A stretch of DNA of 46,327 bases, from contig JAFSMP010000006.1 in NCBI GenBank assembly GCA_017447875.1, positions 1-46,327 of the forward strand, given 5' to 3'. This document shows, in pieces, positions 14,759 to 23,054 of this stretch (position 1 is its first letter; every line of letters starts with the position of its first letter). The stretch comes from Paludibacteraceae bacterium. GTDB taxonomy: Bacteria; Bacteroidota; Bacteroidia; Bacteroidales; Paludibacteraceae. Under the pieces are notes generated by a model. It worked only from the letters and a program-made list of their open reading frames with translations, made no database searches and was not told where the DNA came from. The position numbers and the translations under genes are program-made.

Positions 14759-15537
14759 AGCTCAAACTCCGTTTCTCTTGTTGAACCAGCTCTTGTGTTT
14801 CTCAGCAGCAAAGCGGTGAGTTCCGGGCAACCGACCGCATTTGTCCGCTTCACATAGTTCATGGTATGATCCTTGCGCAGCAGATCCATCTTTAAAAGCC
14901 CCTCGAGCGCCCGCGTGTTTCGTTCGGAAATGATGATTTCCATCAGCACTTCCTCGTTCCGGTCGACATACGTTTCCAACCATGGGCGATTGCGTCGGTA
15001 TTCCTCTTCCTTGCAGGAACAGCGCAGCAATGCAAGCAGCAGCTCATCCTCCGGCCCGGGATCATCAGGGAGTCTTCCATAAATACGACCGCGGCGAAGT
15101 CTCCGGCAGCCATCAAAGACATTGTGACCGAGCAGGGTTTCCTCTCCGGGGATTACGACTGACTCAAGTTGAAGACAATCCTTGAAGGCGTTTTCTCCGA
15201 TGGTTTGAACGGCTTTCGGCAGAATGAGGGCTCTGAGCCCGCAGCCGAAAAAGGCGATGCTCCCGATTTCCTGGAGCGTTTCGGGAAACTGAAGTGTCTG
15301 AAGCGACCCGCATCCGACAAACGCGCCGTCTCCGATCGAGATAAGGCCGGCCGGCAGCCAGACTTGCTGGAGCTTCTCACAAGCCATGAAGGTGCACTCC
15401 GGGATTCGGGTGAGCCCATCGGGGAGCTTCACCTCCAGAAGCTCTGCCTGTCCGGCAAACATCTCCGAGTCCATCGTTCCGCCGGGCAGGGGCAAGGATT
15501 CTATTATGCCGTTTGTTTTTGCTATTTCAATCTGCAT
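14755..15537 (-). CDS. Cytoplasmic leucine-rich-repeat protein (BspA/LRR_5 type)
   Basis: 260 residues with about five BspA-like LRR_5 repeats (residues about 30-150, for example LTRIPECTFMACEKLQQVWL and LQEIGSIAFFGCGLRALILP). A helical C-terminal third (about 165-250) looks like a separate binding domain. Unlike secreted BspA proteins it has no signal peptide or cell-wall signal, so it should act in the cytoplasm. Its start overlaps the VWA stop by 11 bases without an independent ribosome site, and its stop overlaps the AAA start. That strict coupling implies a fixed ratio and suggests it is an adaptor or client receptor in a VWA-AAA machine. Confidence 0.88.
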   Translation of the reverse strand: MQIEIAKTNGIIESLPLPGGTMDSEMFAGQAELLEVKLPDGLTRIPECTFMACEKLQQVWLPAGLISIGDGAFVGCGSLQTLQFPETLQEIGSIAFFGCGLRALILPKAVQTIGENAFKDCLQLESVVIPGEETLLGHNVFDGCRRLRRGRIYGRLPDDPGPEDELLLALLRCSCKEEEYRRNRPWLETYVDRNEEVLMEIIISERNTRALEGLLKMDLLRKDHTMNYVKRTNAVGCPELTALLLRNTRAGSTRETEFEL

Positions 15538-16843
15538 GGGGCGCCGCCTTCACAAAACTTCGGATTTCTTCCTGATTCAGAGACATGCTCATTGCCCATG
15601 ACGGCACTTCGATTTCTGTGCCCTCACATTCCCGGAGGACAAAAGCCGTCCTGTATGGCGGAGCCTCATCGGGAAAAGAGCCCTTTCCGTCGGTAAAATA
15701 GATGAGACCCTGCAGATGCGTAAGTTCTCCCCGCTTTTGCAGGGCATCCACATAGTCGAATACCGGGCGGAAATCCGTCCCGCCAAGTCCCTTGACGCTG
15801 CAGCCTGCGAGATACTGCTGGAAATCCTGCCTGCTTCGGATGACGGCATCCTCACGGATCCTGTTATCGCACTGAATAATATGTACTTCAACGGAATCGG
15901 AAAAGTGCTCGTGATCCATCAGGATTTCCCATGTTTTCTGAACGAAAGCCTGGACTGCTTCTCCTTTTACGGAACCCGATGTGTCAATTGCGATGACGAA
16001 TTGCCGGATTCCCTGATTCTCACGATATTCAAGCGGCTCGATAAGCGGAATATCTCCGTAGAGCTTCAGCCCATAGGTATAGTAGTTCTGATCGAATTCC
16101 TCATCCGATAAGCGAAGCTGCTCGGTCAACTGGCAGAAGTTTCTCAAAAATGCCGAGTAGTCTCTGCGCTTTCCGGACATTTGCTTTAATTGCTGCAGCA
16201 TGGCGCCGGATGTATTTCCGGTATTAAGCTCCAGCTCGTTTTTCATTCTTACGGCGACCTGCCGCCAAATCTCCTCGCTATCCTGCGACAGGTTTTTACC
16301 GGTGGCTGACATGTACCAGAGTGAATGGTCGTCGGCAAGAAAATCGCGCTTCAAAACAAGAAAGTCTTCGTTGGACAGTTTCCTGTCGCGCAGCCAGGGA
16401 TACAGCTTTTCCGCGGTGACAACGCCCAGATCCGCCCTGCATTCATTCAGGAACGCTGTCCTTTCTTCAGCCCGCGAATCTCCTGCCACTCTGAGGTGGA
16501 GGCTTTCGATCGTATCTTCAACAGCTATGTCACAGGACAAGTCCCACAAGGCAGGATCGATCCGCGTGCTTACCAGATTGTGGCGGAATATGCAATGGAG
16601 TATCAGATGCAGCAGATGATGGGCGGGCAGAGAAGACCGCATCTGGAAAAGGGACAGAATATGCTGTGGATCGATATAAAGATTCGTCCCGTCTGTCGAA
16701 ATCCGAGCATTCGTCTTTATCACAGGAGGCATACGGGAAATAGCCCTGCTCATAAAACGCAGTTCCAATGTAAGCTGACTCTGCGCCAGTGAAAGGATCT
16801 GCAGCGCCAGTGCTTCCGCCTGCTGTTTGTCCGACTGATCCAT
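15527..16843 (-). CDS. VWA-domain protein with DUF2201-like N terminus and altered metal motif
   Basis: 438 residues from the ATG at 16843 (GGAAAGG upstream; a longer reading would enter the LysR promoter). The N-terminal part matches DUF2201_N putative metallopeptidases, but where the family has HExxH it reads HLILHCIFRH, so the catalytic Glu is Leu and protease activity is unlikely. The C-terminal VWA domain keeps a full metal-ion-dependent adhesion site: DTSGS (about 300), GGTD (about 375) and FTDGKG (about 400). It is the first gene of the operon with LRR, AAA, EFR1 and QueG-like genes, and pairs functionally with the MoxR-like ATPase. Confidence 0.88.
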   Translation of the reverse strand: MDQSDKQQAEALALQILSLAQSQLTLELRFMSRAISRMPPVIKTNARISTDGTNLYIDPQHILSLFQMRSSLPAHHLLHLILHCIFRHNLVSTRIDPALWDLSCDIAVEDTIESLHLRVAGDSRAEERTAFLNECRADLGVVTAEKLYPWLRDRKLSNEDFLVLKRDFLADDHSLWYMSATGKNLSQDSEEIWRQVAVRMKNELELNTGNTSGAMLQQLKQMSGKRRDYSAFLRNFCQLTEQLRLSDEEFDQNYYTYGLKLYGDIPLIEPLEYRENQGIRQFVIAIDTSGSVKGEAVQAFVQKTWEILMDHEHFSDSVEVHIIQCDNRIREDAVIRSRQDFQQYLAGCSVKGLGGTDFRPVFDYVDALQKRGELTHLQGLIYFTDGKGSFPDEAPPYRTAFVLRECEGTEIEVPSWAMSMSLNQEEIRSFVKAAPHAD

Positions 16844-16880
16844 ACAGGACACCCTTTCCGCAATAAATTTGCTGAGAGAC

Positions 16881-16925
16881 TTGCGAAAGATTTTCTGCTG
16901 TGCTACTATTATTCCAAAATGGAAT
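16881..16925 (+). promoter_or_regulatory. LysR promoter and T-N11-A box
   Basis: TTGCGA (16881-16886), 17 bases, TACTAT (16904-16909). The inverted repeat ATTCCA-AAA-TGGAAT (16911-16925) contains a T-N11-A core (16912 to 16924), the LysR-type binding pattern. It lies between the divergent LysR gene and the VWA operon and can serve both. Confidence 0.6.
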
Positions 16926-16958
16926 CCTGGTGAAGCTGCAAATACGGAGGCGGGCAGA

Positions 16959-17855
16959 ATGGATACCACATTCTACAGGGAATTCATCGTACTGGCAGAG
17001 ATACTCAACTTTGGCCGGGCAGCAGACGCACTGAATATGACCCAGTCAAATCTTTCAAAGCATATCCGGGCGATGGAAGCGGAATTGGGAGAACCGCTGT
17101 TTGAACGCCGATATCATTCGGTCGAGCTCAGCGGCTTCGGAAAGCAGTATCTGCCTTATGCAATACGCATTCAGAAAGCGCTTGATGAGGCTGCTGCCGG
17201 TGTAGAGAGCTATCGTAAATCCGCCGAAGAAATCGTCATGTTCGGAGGCTATCATAATATTGAGATATACGGCGTCGAAAAAATGCTTGTCGAATTTATG
17301 AAAGCAAATCCGCCATATAAAACCCGTGTTTACGAAGCCGAGGAAAAAAAGCTGCTTCAGCTTTATCAGGCCGGAAAGATCAATATCATTACCGACTATT
17401 ACATGGAGCCGGACAAGCCGCAGTTCCCCTTTGTTCCAATCGGGAGGGTGCCGTTTGTCGCGATCATACCCCCGGACCACCGGCTTGCCGGCCGCAGCGC
17501 GGTTCACCTTTCAGAACTCGCTGATGAGTCTTTGATGATCCCGAATCGTGATACCAAAATGGGCGAACGTATATTCGAAATCGTAAAAGAGGCGTGTAGC
17601 AAAAGCACACTCGATATTGTTTACGAAGGCTCTTCTGTCTCCTGCCTGTCCCTGGTGAAAAACGGCCGCGGTATCGCGCTGCAGCCGGAAGCGCTGCCGC
17701 TTCATATGCCCGGAACAGTCTATGCCCAGCTCGAGCCTGCACCGTCTTTTATATATGGAGCCACGTACCGCAACAGCGACGATCTGACAAAAGGCGAGCG
17801 AATCCTTATCCGATTCTGTGATAAAGTCCTCCGCAATTCCCAGATAAAAGTATAG
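16959..17855 (+). CDS. LysR-family transcriptional regulator
   Basis: 298 residues from the ATG at 16959 (ACGGAGG 9 bases upstream). An N-terminal winged helix (about 1-60, FGRAADALNMTQSNLSKHIRAMEAELGEPLF) is followed by a type 2 periplasmic-binding-like effector domain (about 90-290). It is divergent from the VWA/LRR/AAA operon and lies next to the redox gene pair at 17915-20692; either could be its target. The T-N11-A palindrome at 16911 favours the VWA operon plus autoregulation. Effector unknown. A terminator follows closely. Confidence 0.92.
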   Translation: MDTTFYREFIVLAEILNFGRAADALNMTQSNLSKHIRAMEAELGEPLFERRYHSVELSGFGKQYLPYAIRIQKALDEAAAGVESYRKSAEEIVMFGGYHNIEIYGVEKMLVEFMKANPPYKTRVYEAEEKKLLQLYQAGKINIITDYYMEPDKPQFPFVPIGRVPFVAIIPPDHRLAGRSAVHLSELADESLMIPNRDTKMGERIFEIVKEACSKSTLDIVYEGSSVSCLSLVKNGRGIALQPEALPLHMPGTVYAQLEPAPSFIYGATYRNSDDLTKGERILIRFCDKVLRNSQIKV

Positions 17856-17865
17856 ATTATAGCCG

Positions 17866-17903
17866 CTCCGGCCGATGCTCATTGAGCACCGGCCGGGCTC
17901 TTT
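17866..17903. terminator. Terminator between LysR and the convergent reductase gene
   Basis: CCGGCCGATGCTC and GAGCACCGGCCGG pair around ATT, with CTCTTTT on the plus strand. Confidence 0.8.
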
Positions 17904-17914
17904 TGCACAGAAGA

Positions 17915-19126
17915 TCAGCCCTTTGCAGGAACATCCAGCGTAAGATCGCTGAGCGCAAAGCTTGCACAGGGGTGAATGTAGCCATAAACCTTGTCCGCCT
18001 CGCGGCGGCCATCGACAATCTCCGGGATGAAGACCTGACCGCTCACAAGCTTGCTGCGGCACCAGCCGCAAATACCGCCGCGGCAGCGGTTCGGGCCGGC
18101 GATCCCCGCACGCTCGAAGGCAGTGATGATGCTTTCGTTGGCCGAGCAGGGAATGTCATATTCACGGGAGCACATTTTCACATGAACATTGAAGACCTTG
18201 TCCTTTGCCTCCATGGGATAGCCGGGAAGAGTCCACGGTTCCTTAATGGAGCCGAAGAGCTCCTTGCGATAGTATTTCTGCTCAATGCCGAGCTTGCTGA
18301 CCTCACCGTCCAGGAAGCGGTACATTGCCTGCGGACCAGCAGCAAAAATACTGTACTTCTCTCCCGATGCGAATTTATCCGCATATTTTCGGATGAGATC
18401 CGCTGTAATGAATCCGTGCTCATACCCTTCGACGTTCTCATCGGAAAGAACATTCAGAAGGCGAACCTTGTCGGTGCGTCTTTCAATCTCATCGAATTCC
18501 TTTTTGAACATGATATCATCACGCGTTCTGCTGCCGTAAATGATGGTAAGGTCAAAATCCTCATCACCGTCAGCAATGGCGTTTGCCATAGCAAATGCAG
18601 TGGTTATTCCGCTTCCGCCTATGCAGGCGATCACGTGCTTTGCATCACGGAAAGGTTCATAATACCCAGTCCCCTGAGGACCGGAAGTGGTGACCTCCAT
18701 GCCGGGCTTCCAGTTCTCCTGAATGTAACCGGACAGGTAACCGTCATGAACCAGCTTCACGGTGAGGGTCATCTTTCCTTCAAGTGTCAGTGCCGGCCCG
18801 CAGGAGATCGTGACAGGGCGGGCGATCATTTTTCCATCGACCACTTGGCGGATGACCACAAACTGGCCAGCGCGGAAGAATGCGGGATTCTTTCCGTCCT
18901 TGCGGCGAAGCACATAGGTTTTCGCTTCAGACGCACGGTCGATCACATCCTCAATGACGAAGACCTGTTCCTCCGGGTGACGCTCCTGCGCTTTCCGGTT
19001 GATCTCAGGCAGTCCGCCAAGTGGAGCAGAGGATGCGTTATCAATATGGTTTTCACGTTCTTTATATTTGTTCTTGAAATAGAGCATCTCGGGAATGCCG
19101 CCGAGGCCTTTTATTTTTTCAGCCAT
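17915..19126 (-). CDS. Flavin reductase with C-terminal plant-type [2Fe-2S] ferredoxin domain
   Basis: 403 residues: an FAD-binding barrel (about 60-150, ARPVTISCGPA), an NAD(P)-binding domain (about 160-290, CIGGSGITTAFAMANA and YGSRTRDDIMFKKEF) and a C-terminal [2Fe-2S] domain (about 320-400) with C-x4-C-x2-C (CRGGICGWC) and the distal HPCASF cysteine. This is the layout of phthalate-dioxygenase-reductase-like proteins. In an anaerobe it more likely passes electrons from NAD(P)H to the partner flavoprotein. The ATG directly abuts the upstream stop, with GAGGAGGAAAAG as ribosome site, so the two form a coupled pair. Physiological substrate unknown. Confidence 0.9.
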   Translation of the reverse strand: MAEKIKGLGGIPEMLYFKNKYKERENHIDNASSAPLGGLPEINRKAQERHPEEQVFVIEDVIDRASEAKTYVLRRKDGKNPAFFRAGQFVVIRQVVDGKMIARPVTISCGPALTLEGKMTLTVKLVHDGYLSGYIQENWKPGMEVTTSGPQGTGYYEPFRDAKHVIACIGGSGITTAFAMANAIADGDEDFDLTIIYGSRTRDDIMFKKEFDEIERRTDKVRLLNVLSDENVEGYEHGFITADLIRKYADKFASGEKYSIFAAGPQAMYRFLDGEVSKLGIEQKYYRKELFGSIKEPWTLPGYPMEAKDKVFNVHVKMCSREYDIPCSANESIITAFERAGIAGPNRCRGGICGWCRSKLVSGQVFIPEIVDGRREADKVYGYIHPCASFALSDLTLDVPAKG

Positions 19127-20692
19127 TTACTTTTCCTCCTCTTCAGCCATTTCCTGAAGCACAAGCTGTGCCATGTCGTTTCCGTTCAGATGTGTCTGGC
19201 TGTAGCCGTCTCCGCGGGCACCGGCCGCGCCGACAGTCTTGAATCCGCGGATGGGCTGGTCCTTCTTCATTGCGATCATACGGGAGATCATCGTGTCCCA
19301 ATCGTTCAGCTCATAGCCGTAGATCACGCCATTCGGGGTGTTGAGGTAGTTTGCGAAGGTCCACGGCGTGGCGATCTCGATCTCTTCGATGCTGTCGCGG
19401 ATCTTGATCCCGGTCTGTTTTTCAAATGCGTCCAGAACCATGCCAAAGGCTTCTTCTTTTTTCTTCGTATACTCTCTGTCATTCACAGCACCCCAGTAAG
19501 GCTCGGTCACAGGGATCGTAAACGTCATGGTCGTAGTCCCTTCGGGAGACGCTTTGGGGTCGGCAAGGTTGTAGCAGACAAAGGTGGCGTTGGTGTTTCC
19601 TTCCCATGTTCCCGCGAGCTCCTTACATTTTGCGCTGTCATAGGCGGGGGGAACGAACATGGAATAGTCATGAATGCCAAGCTCCTCCGGGCTCTTGTTC
19701 AGTCCAAGGTAAACGTTGACAAAGCTGACCGCAGGCTTGGAGGCGTTAACGCGCTTGACCTCGCGCATGGGGAGATCGATCTTCTTGTCCAGCAGCTGTG
19801 TATAGGCAAAATAGGGATTGAGATTTGCGATTACGTAGTTTGTCTCCACGAAACCCTCAGTGGTATCCACGCCGATGATCCGTCCTTCGTCATTGGCAAC
19901 TACGCGGTTTGCCTTGGTATTCAGCCAGACCTCACCGCCCAGCTCTTCAAAGCGCTTCACAAATTCCGCCGTGATTCCGAAGGATTTGTAGCGGCAGGTG
20001 GATGGCTTCAGATCACAGTACATCAGGAACATCCATGCGTACATGACAAAGCTCATGTGATCGAGGTCGTCGGAAAGATAGAGCCAGTAGGGGCTCATAA
20101 TATCGATGGCGTCTTCCGGCACGCCGATCTCACGCATGACCGTCGTGAACGGCTTCTCTGCGACCTTGAGGAAGTTGGGGAAATGCGTCATGAAATAAAG
20201 GTCGTCCACCTTGACGAAATCGTCCTTTGTGTACTTGTCAAGATGCTCGTCAAAGTATTCCGAGGCCTCGCGGCATTCTTGCGCGAGGGCAAAGAACTTG
20301 CGGATGGAGGCTTCCGAACCGGGAACTGCCTCTTCGATGGCGTGGATGCAGTTTTCGATCCCTGTCGGCATCGTCATGTCGATGCGCTTACCGCTCCGGG
20401 TCACGCTTACGCAGCGGTACATCTCCGGGGCGGGAAGCCACTGGACCTTCAGCCCGTATTTCTCATTCAGCAGCTTGCCCGCAGGACCCCAGTTGCCCGG
20501 CTCGCCAATCCCGCAATACTCATGCAGTGACAGATCGAACTCGAAACGTCCGCGTACGATACTGGTCCCGCATCCTCCCGGAACATTGTGCTTCTCGATC
20601 AGAAGCGTTTTCTTGCCCGCAACGGCCAGAGACAGTGCGGCAGACAGGCCGCCTGTGCCTGCGCCAATCACGACGGCATCATATTTTTTCAC
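19127..20692 (-). CDS. CrtI/phytoene-desaturase-like FAD-dependent oxidoreductase
   Basis: 521 residues from a GTG at 20692, chosen for AAAGGAGGAG 8 bases upstream; upstream extensions lack a site. The N-terminal dinucleotide fold is clear (DAVVIGAGTGGLSAALSLAVAGKKTLLIEK, about 5-34), with the C-terminal FAD motif VGAAGARGDG (about 490) typical of COG1233 (phytoene desaturase, retinol saturase). No other carotenoid genes are near, so the substrate is probably another unsaturated or amino-oxidisable small molecule. It is coupled to the 2Fe-2S flavin reductase, its likely electron donor or acceptor. A long antisense frame over this gene is not believed real. Confidence 0.88.
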   Translation of the reverse strand: MKKYDAVVIGAGTGGLSAALSLAVAGKKTLLIEKHNVPGGCGTSIVRGRFEFDLSLHEYCGIGEPGNWGPAGKLLNEKYGLKVQWLPAPEMYRCVSVTRSGKRIDMTMPTGIENCIHAIEEAVPGSEASIRKFFALAQECREASEYFDEHLDKYTKDDFVKVDDLYFMTHFPNFLKVAEKPFTTVMREIGVPEDAIDIMSPYWLYLSDDLDHMSFVMYAWMFLMYCDLKPSTCRYKSFGITAEFVKRFEELGGEVWLNTKANRVVANDEGRIIGVDTTEGFVETNYVIANLNPYFAYTQLLDKKIDLPMREVKRVNASKPAVSFVNVYLGLNKSPEELGIHDYSMFVPPAYDSAKCKELAGTWEGNTNATFVCYNLADPKASPEGTTTMTFTIPVTEPYWGAVNDREYTKKKEEAFGMVLDAFEKQTGIKIRDSIEEIEIATPWTFANYLNTPNGVIYGYELNDWDTMISRMIAMKKDQPIRGFKTVGAAGARGDGYSQTHLNGNDMAQLVLQEMAEEEEK

Positions 20693-21143
20693 ACAAACTC
20701 CTCCTTTTTGAAAAATATTTTGTGTAAAATTACAATGATATTTTATTTTCTTGTTAAGAAATTCGCAATTCAAATATCAGGAGTTATGATTCCAAACAGG
20801 AATGATACTGCTCGGAGAATTGCGTTCCGCCGGATTGCGGTTCTTTAATGAGATGTTCGGATTTTGAGCCGACTGCAAAAGCCCTGCTCCGGTGGCAATG
20901 AAAACTCGCAAAGACTATAAAACTGCAAATATTGTGCCGTCTTTCATGCAATTCAAAAAGAGCGAGAAGGTGCCTTGATTCAGGCCCGTTCTCGCTCACT
21001 TTTGCCACATCCGCTGTCAAAGAGAGTCTATAACTGATGTATTCTGTGCCGAATGAAGATAATCCATACCGTTTATTCATGATAGGTAACCCGAACGCCT
21101 CAAAAATGAATAATCGGAGTGAGACTACCCCGCTGCTCACCAC
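20693..21143. other. Intergenic region, 450 bases, with a leftward terminator
   Basis: An AT-rich part (20693-20790) holds the promoter of the FAD oxidoreductase. The rest contains a terminator at 20964-21005. A 119-codon open frame on the minus strand crosses that terminator and looks non-coding. Confidence 0.6.
20964..21005 (-). terminator. Terminator of the carbohydrate operon
   Basis: GAGCGAGAA and TTCTCGCTC pair over a loop, with AAAAA on the plus strand just left of the stem giving a T tail on the minus strand. On the plus strand ACTTTT follows, so it may work both ways. It lies downstream of the esterase at 21144. Confidence 0.8.
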
Positions 21144-22088
21144 TCAACGAGCCTCGAGCATGGATTCGATTACCTGATAACGTTTTTTCAAAATGCGCTG
21201 AACAAGAGGACTCTCAAGATCTGCGTCAAAACCGTGATAGCTTTGCGGAATCAAATTGACCTCAACCTTGTTGCCTGCTTGCCGGAGTTTGTCCGCGTAC
21301 GCCAGCCCCTCATCTCTCAGCACATCCATCTCCTGCGGTTCAACATAGCTTGGGGGCATGCCGCAGAGGTCATCAAAAGCCATGGGGACAGCATATTTCC
21401 GCATGCCGCAATCCCCTTGAAAGAAATAGGCTTCCCACATCTTCCGGTTGGAATAGGCTGTCCAGGCCGCATGCGCATAGTCACGGACAGAGGGATATTT
21501 CTCCGAATGATCGTCTGTAACCGGATAGACGAGGATCAAACCCTTGACAGATGGACCTTTCCTGTCTTTTACCATATGGGTTACACCTGCTGCAAGCGCA
21601 CCGCCAGCACTGTCGCCATAGACAAGGAGCTGCTCCCTGTCAATCTTAAGAAGCTCCGCATTATGATATACATACTGCAGCATACTGTAGCAATCTTCCA
21701 AGATGGTCTGGCAGGAATTGTCCGGTGCTACGCGATAATCGGGCATTAGTACTCGAATCCCGCAGTTTTTCGCATATTGCTGCGCGATCATCAGCATCGC
21801 CGGCTGCACCGGAAAGATAAATCCACCGCCGTGATAATAAATCATTGCCGGAAGTGCATGATCGATCCCTTCTGGTTCCAAAACAAAATACGGAATCGAC
21901 GCCCCATCGTAGGATGGATAACTTTTCCGATATAAAACCAAGCCGGGAAGCGGCGTAATCCGCTCATTTTCTGCACGGAAGAACGAAAAGAGCTCGGCGT
22001 TTTGTTTCCGTACCTCTGGTGCAAGAAAATCCACATCACCGATATAAAAAGGATCCTTCAGTTCCGGACTGTAGTTGTATTCTGCCAT
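21144..22088 (-). CDS. HSL-type (GDXG) alpha/beta esterase
   Basis: 314 residues with the hormone-sensitive-lipase signatures: oxyanion motif HGGG (86-89), nucleophile GDSAGG (Ser160), and late Asp (EMDVLRDEG) and His (SYHGFD) triad members. No signal peptide, so it is cytoplasmic. It is the last gene of the operon starting at 30512, 18 bases after the preceding hydrolase gene. In this context it probably removes acyl groups from imported glycosides. Exact substrate unknown. Confidence 0.92.
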   Translation of the reverse strand: MAEYNYSPELKDPFYIGDVDFLAPEVRKQNAELFSFFRAENERITPLPGLVLYRKSYPSYDGASIPYFVLEPEGIDHALPAMIYYHGGGFIFPVQPAMLMIAQQYAKNCGIRVLMPDYRVAPDNSCQTILEDCYSMLQYVYHNAELLKIDREQLLVYGDSAGGALAAGVTHMVKDRKGPSVKGLILVYPVTDDHSEKYPSVRDYAHAAWTAYSNRKMWEAYFFQGDCGMRKYAVPMAFDDLCGMPPSYVEPQEMDVLRDEGLAYADKLRQAGNKVEVNLIPQSYHGFDADLESPLVQRILKKRYQVIESMLEAR

Positions 22089-22106
22089 GTGTTGTTTCCT
22101 CCGAGT

Positions 22107-23054
22107 TTAATGGGCTCCGCCGGGGATATCTTCGTGATCCTTCAGTTCCAGCGAGAAGCGCGTCATAAGCCAGCTTTCCGCCATTTGAATCCATTGTGCA
22201 GCCGGAGCGCTGACCTGGGTTTTTGCATAAGCCGTTGCCTGAGAGGCAAGCGCAAGACCATGGCCACCGTTTTCAAAGATATGGAGTTCAAAAGGAACCC
22301 GGTGCTCGGCCAAGGCGTTAGCCATCCGAATAGAGTGCTGCACAGGGACCAGATTGTCCTCTGCGGTAGCCCACAGAAACATCGGAGGGGTCTTTTCGCT
22401 GACCAGTCCAGCCGGGCTGACCGACTCCAGAGCCGCTTGATCCGCTTCCGTAGTGCCGAGCAGCGCCATGCAGGAGGCATCAAAGAAAATCTTTGCAAAT
22501 TCGCTTTCAGAAGACTTGTCCCGCATGAACACAAAATCGCTCAGGGTATATCCCAGAATGACCGCGGCTGGGCGCAGCACATCCTCAGCGCAAGCCAAAT
22601 AATCCTGAATGATCGGTCGATGCCAGTTCGTAGCATAGAGCGCACAATTATGAGCGCCGGCCGAGAATCCGCAGAGAATGATTTTCCCGCGCTCGACACG
22701 CCAGTCTTCTGATTTGTCGGCAATATACTTCATTGCCATAGCAATTTCCCGAATTTGTGTCGGATAAATCCGATCCGGTTTAGGGGGCATGGGCTTTTCC
22801 AGATCAACAAAACCGGGCTCGCCTTCCTTATAAGTGGAATAGCGCAGAACAAAGGCATGGTATCCCATGGCTGCGAAGCGCAGAGCGACAGGCTCTGCTT
22901 CCCGGTCAGAGCAGTACATGTAAGCACCGCCGGGACAGATTAGCACTGCAGGACGCGGTTTGCCATTGAGCATCTCCTGTGAATCGTCCAAGATATAAGC
23001 AGTCAGACTGACATCGGATTTCTTTTCATCCAGGAGGATTTTTTCCAACTTCAT
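22107..23054 (-). CDS. Alpha/beta hydrolase, acetylxylan-esterase-like (BD-FAE type)
   Basis: 315 residues. VLICPGGAYMYCSDREAEP (about 38-56) and the nucleophile elbow GFSAGAH (Ser131), with a C-terminal NGGHGLAL histidine, match the cytoplasmic carbohydrate-esterase group often misnamed endo-1,4-beta-xylanase B. Those enzymes deacylate xylo- and other oligosaccharides. Its ATG overlaps the MBL gene stop by four bases, so the two are coupled. It fits a pathway for acylated plant sugars. No signal peptide. Confidence 0.88.
   Translation of the reverse strand: MKLEKILLDEKKSDVSLTAYILDDSQEMLNGKPRPAVLICPGGAYMYCSDREAEPVALRFAAMGYHAFVLRYSTYKEGEPGFVDLEKPMPPKPDRIYPTQIREIAMAMKYIADKSEDWRVERGKIILCGFSAGAHNCALYATNWHRPIIQDYLACAEDVLRPAAVILGYTLSDFVFMRDKSSESEFAKIFFDASCMALLGTTEADQAALESVSPAGLVSEKTPPMFLWATAEDNLVPVQHSIRMANALAEHRVPFELHIFENGGHGLALASQATAYAKTQVSAPAAQWIQMAESWLMTRFSLELKDHEDIPGGAH

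Noticed and set aside
18582-18595. TTTGCCATAGCAAA, resembling the Crp/Fnr palindrome
   Set aside because: It lies inside the flavin reductase coding region (Ala-Met-Ala codons), lacks the outer G/C pair and is not near a promoter.
17882-20530. An 882-codon open frame on the plus strand across the redox gene pair
   Set aside because: It is antisense to two well-supported flavoprotein genes with full motifs and ribosome sites. The translation has no domain and is a mirror of high G+C codon third positions.
20784-21143. A 119-codon minus-strand frame downstream of the esterase
   Set aside because: It runs through a clear terminator, has no ribosome site, and the translation is not protein-like.
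22732-22745. ATTGCCATAGCAAT, another look-alike of the palindrome
   Set aside because: Within the esterase coding region, encoding a normal Ile-Ala-Met-Ala-Met stretch.
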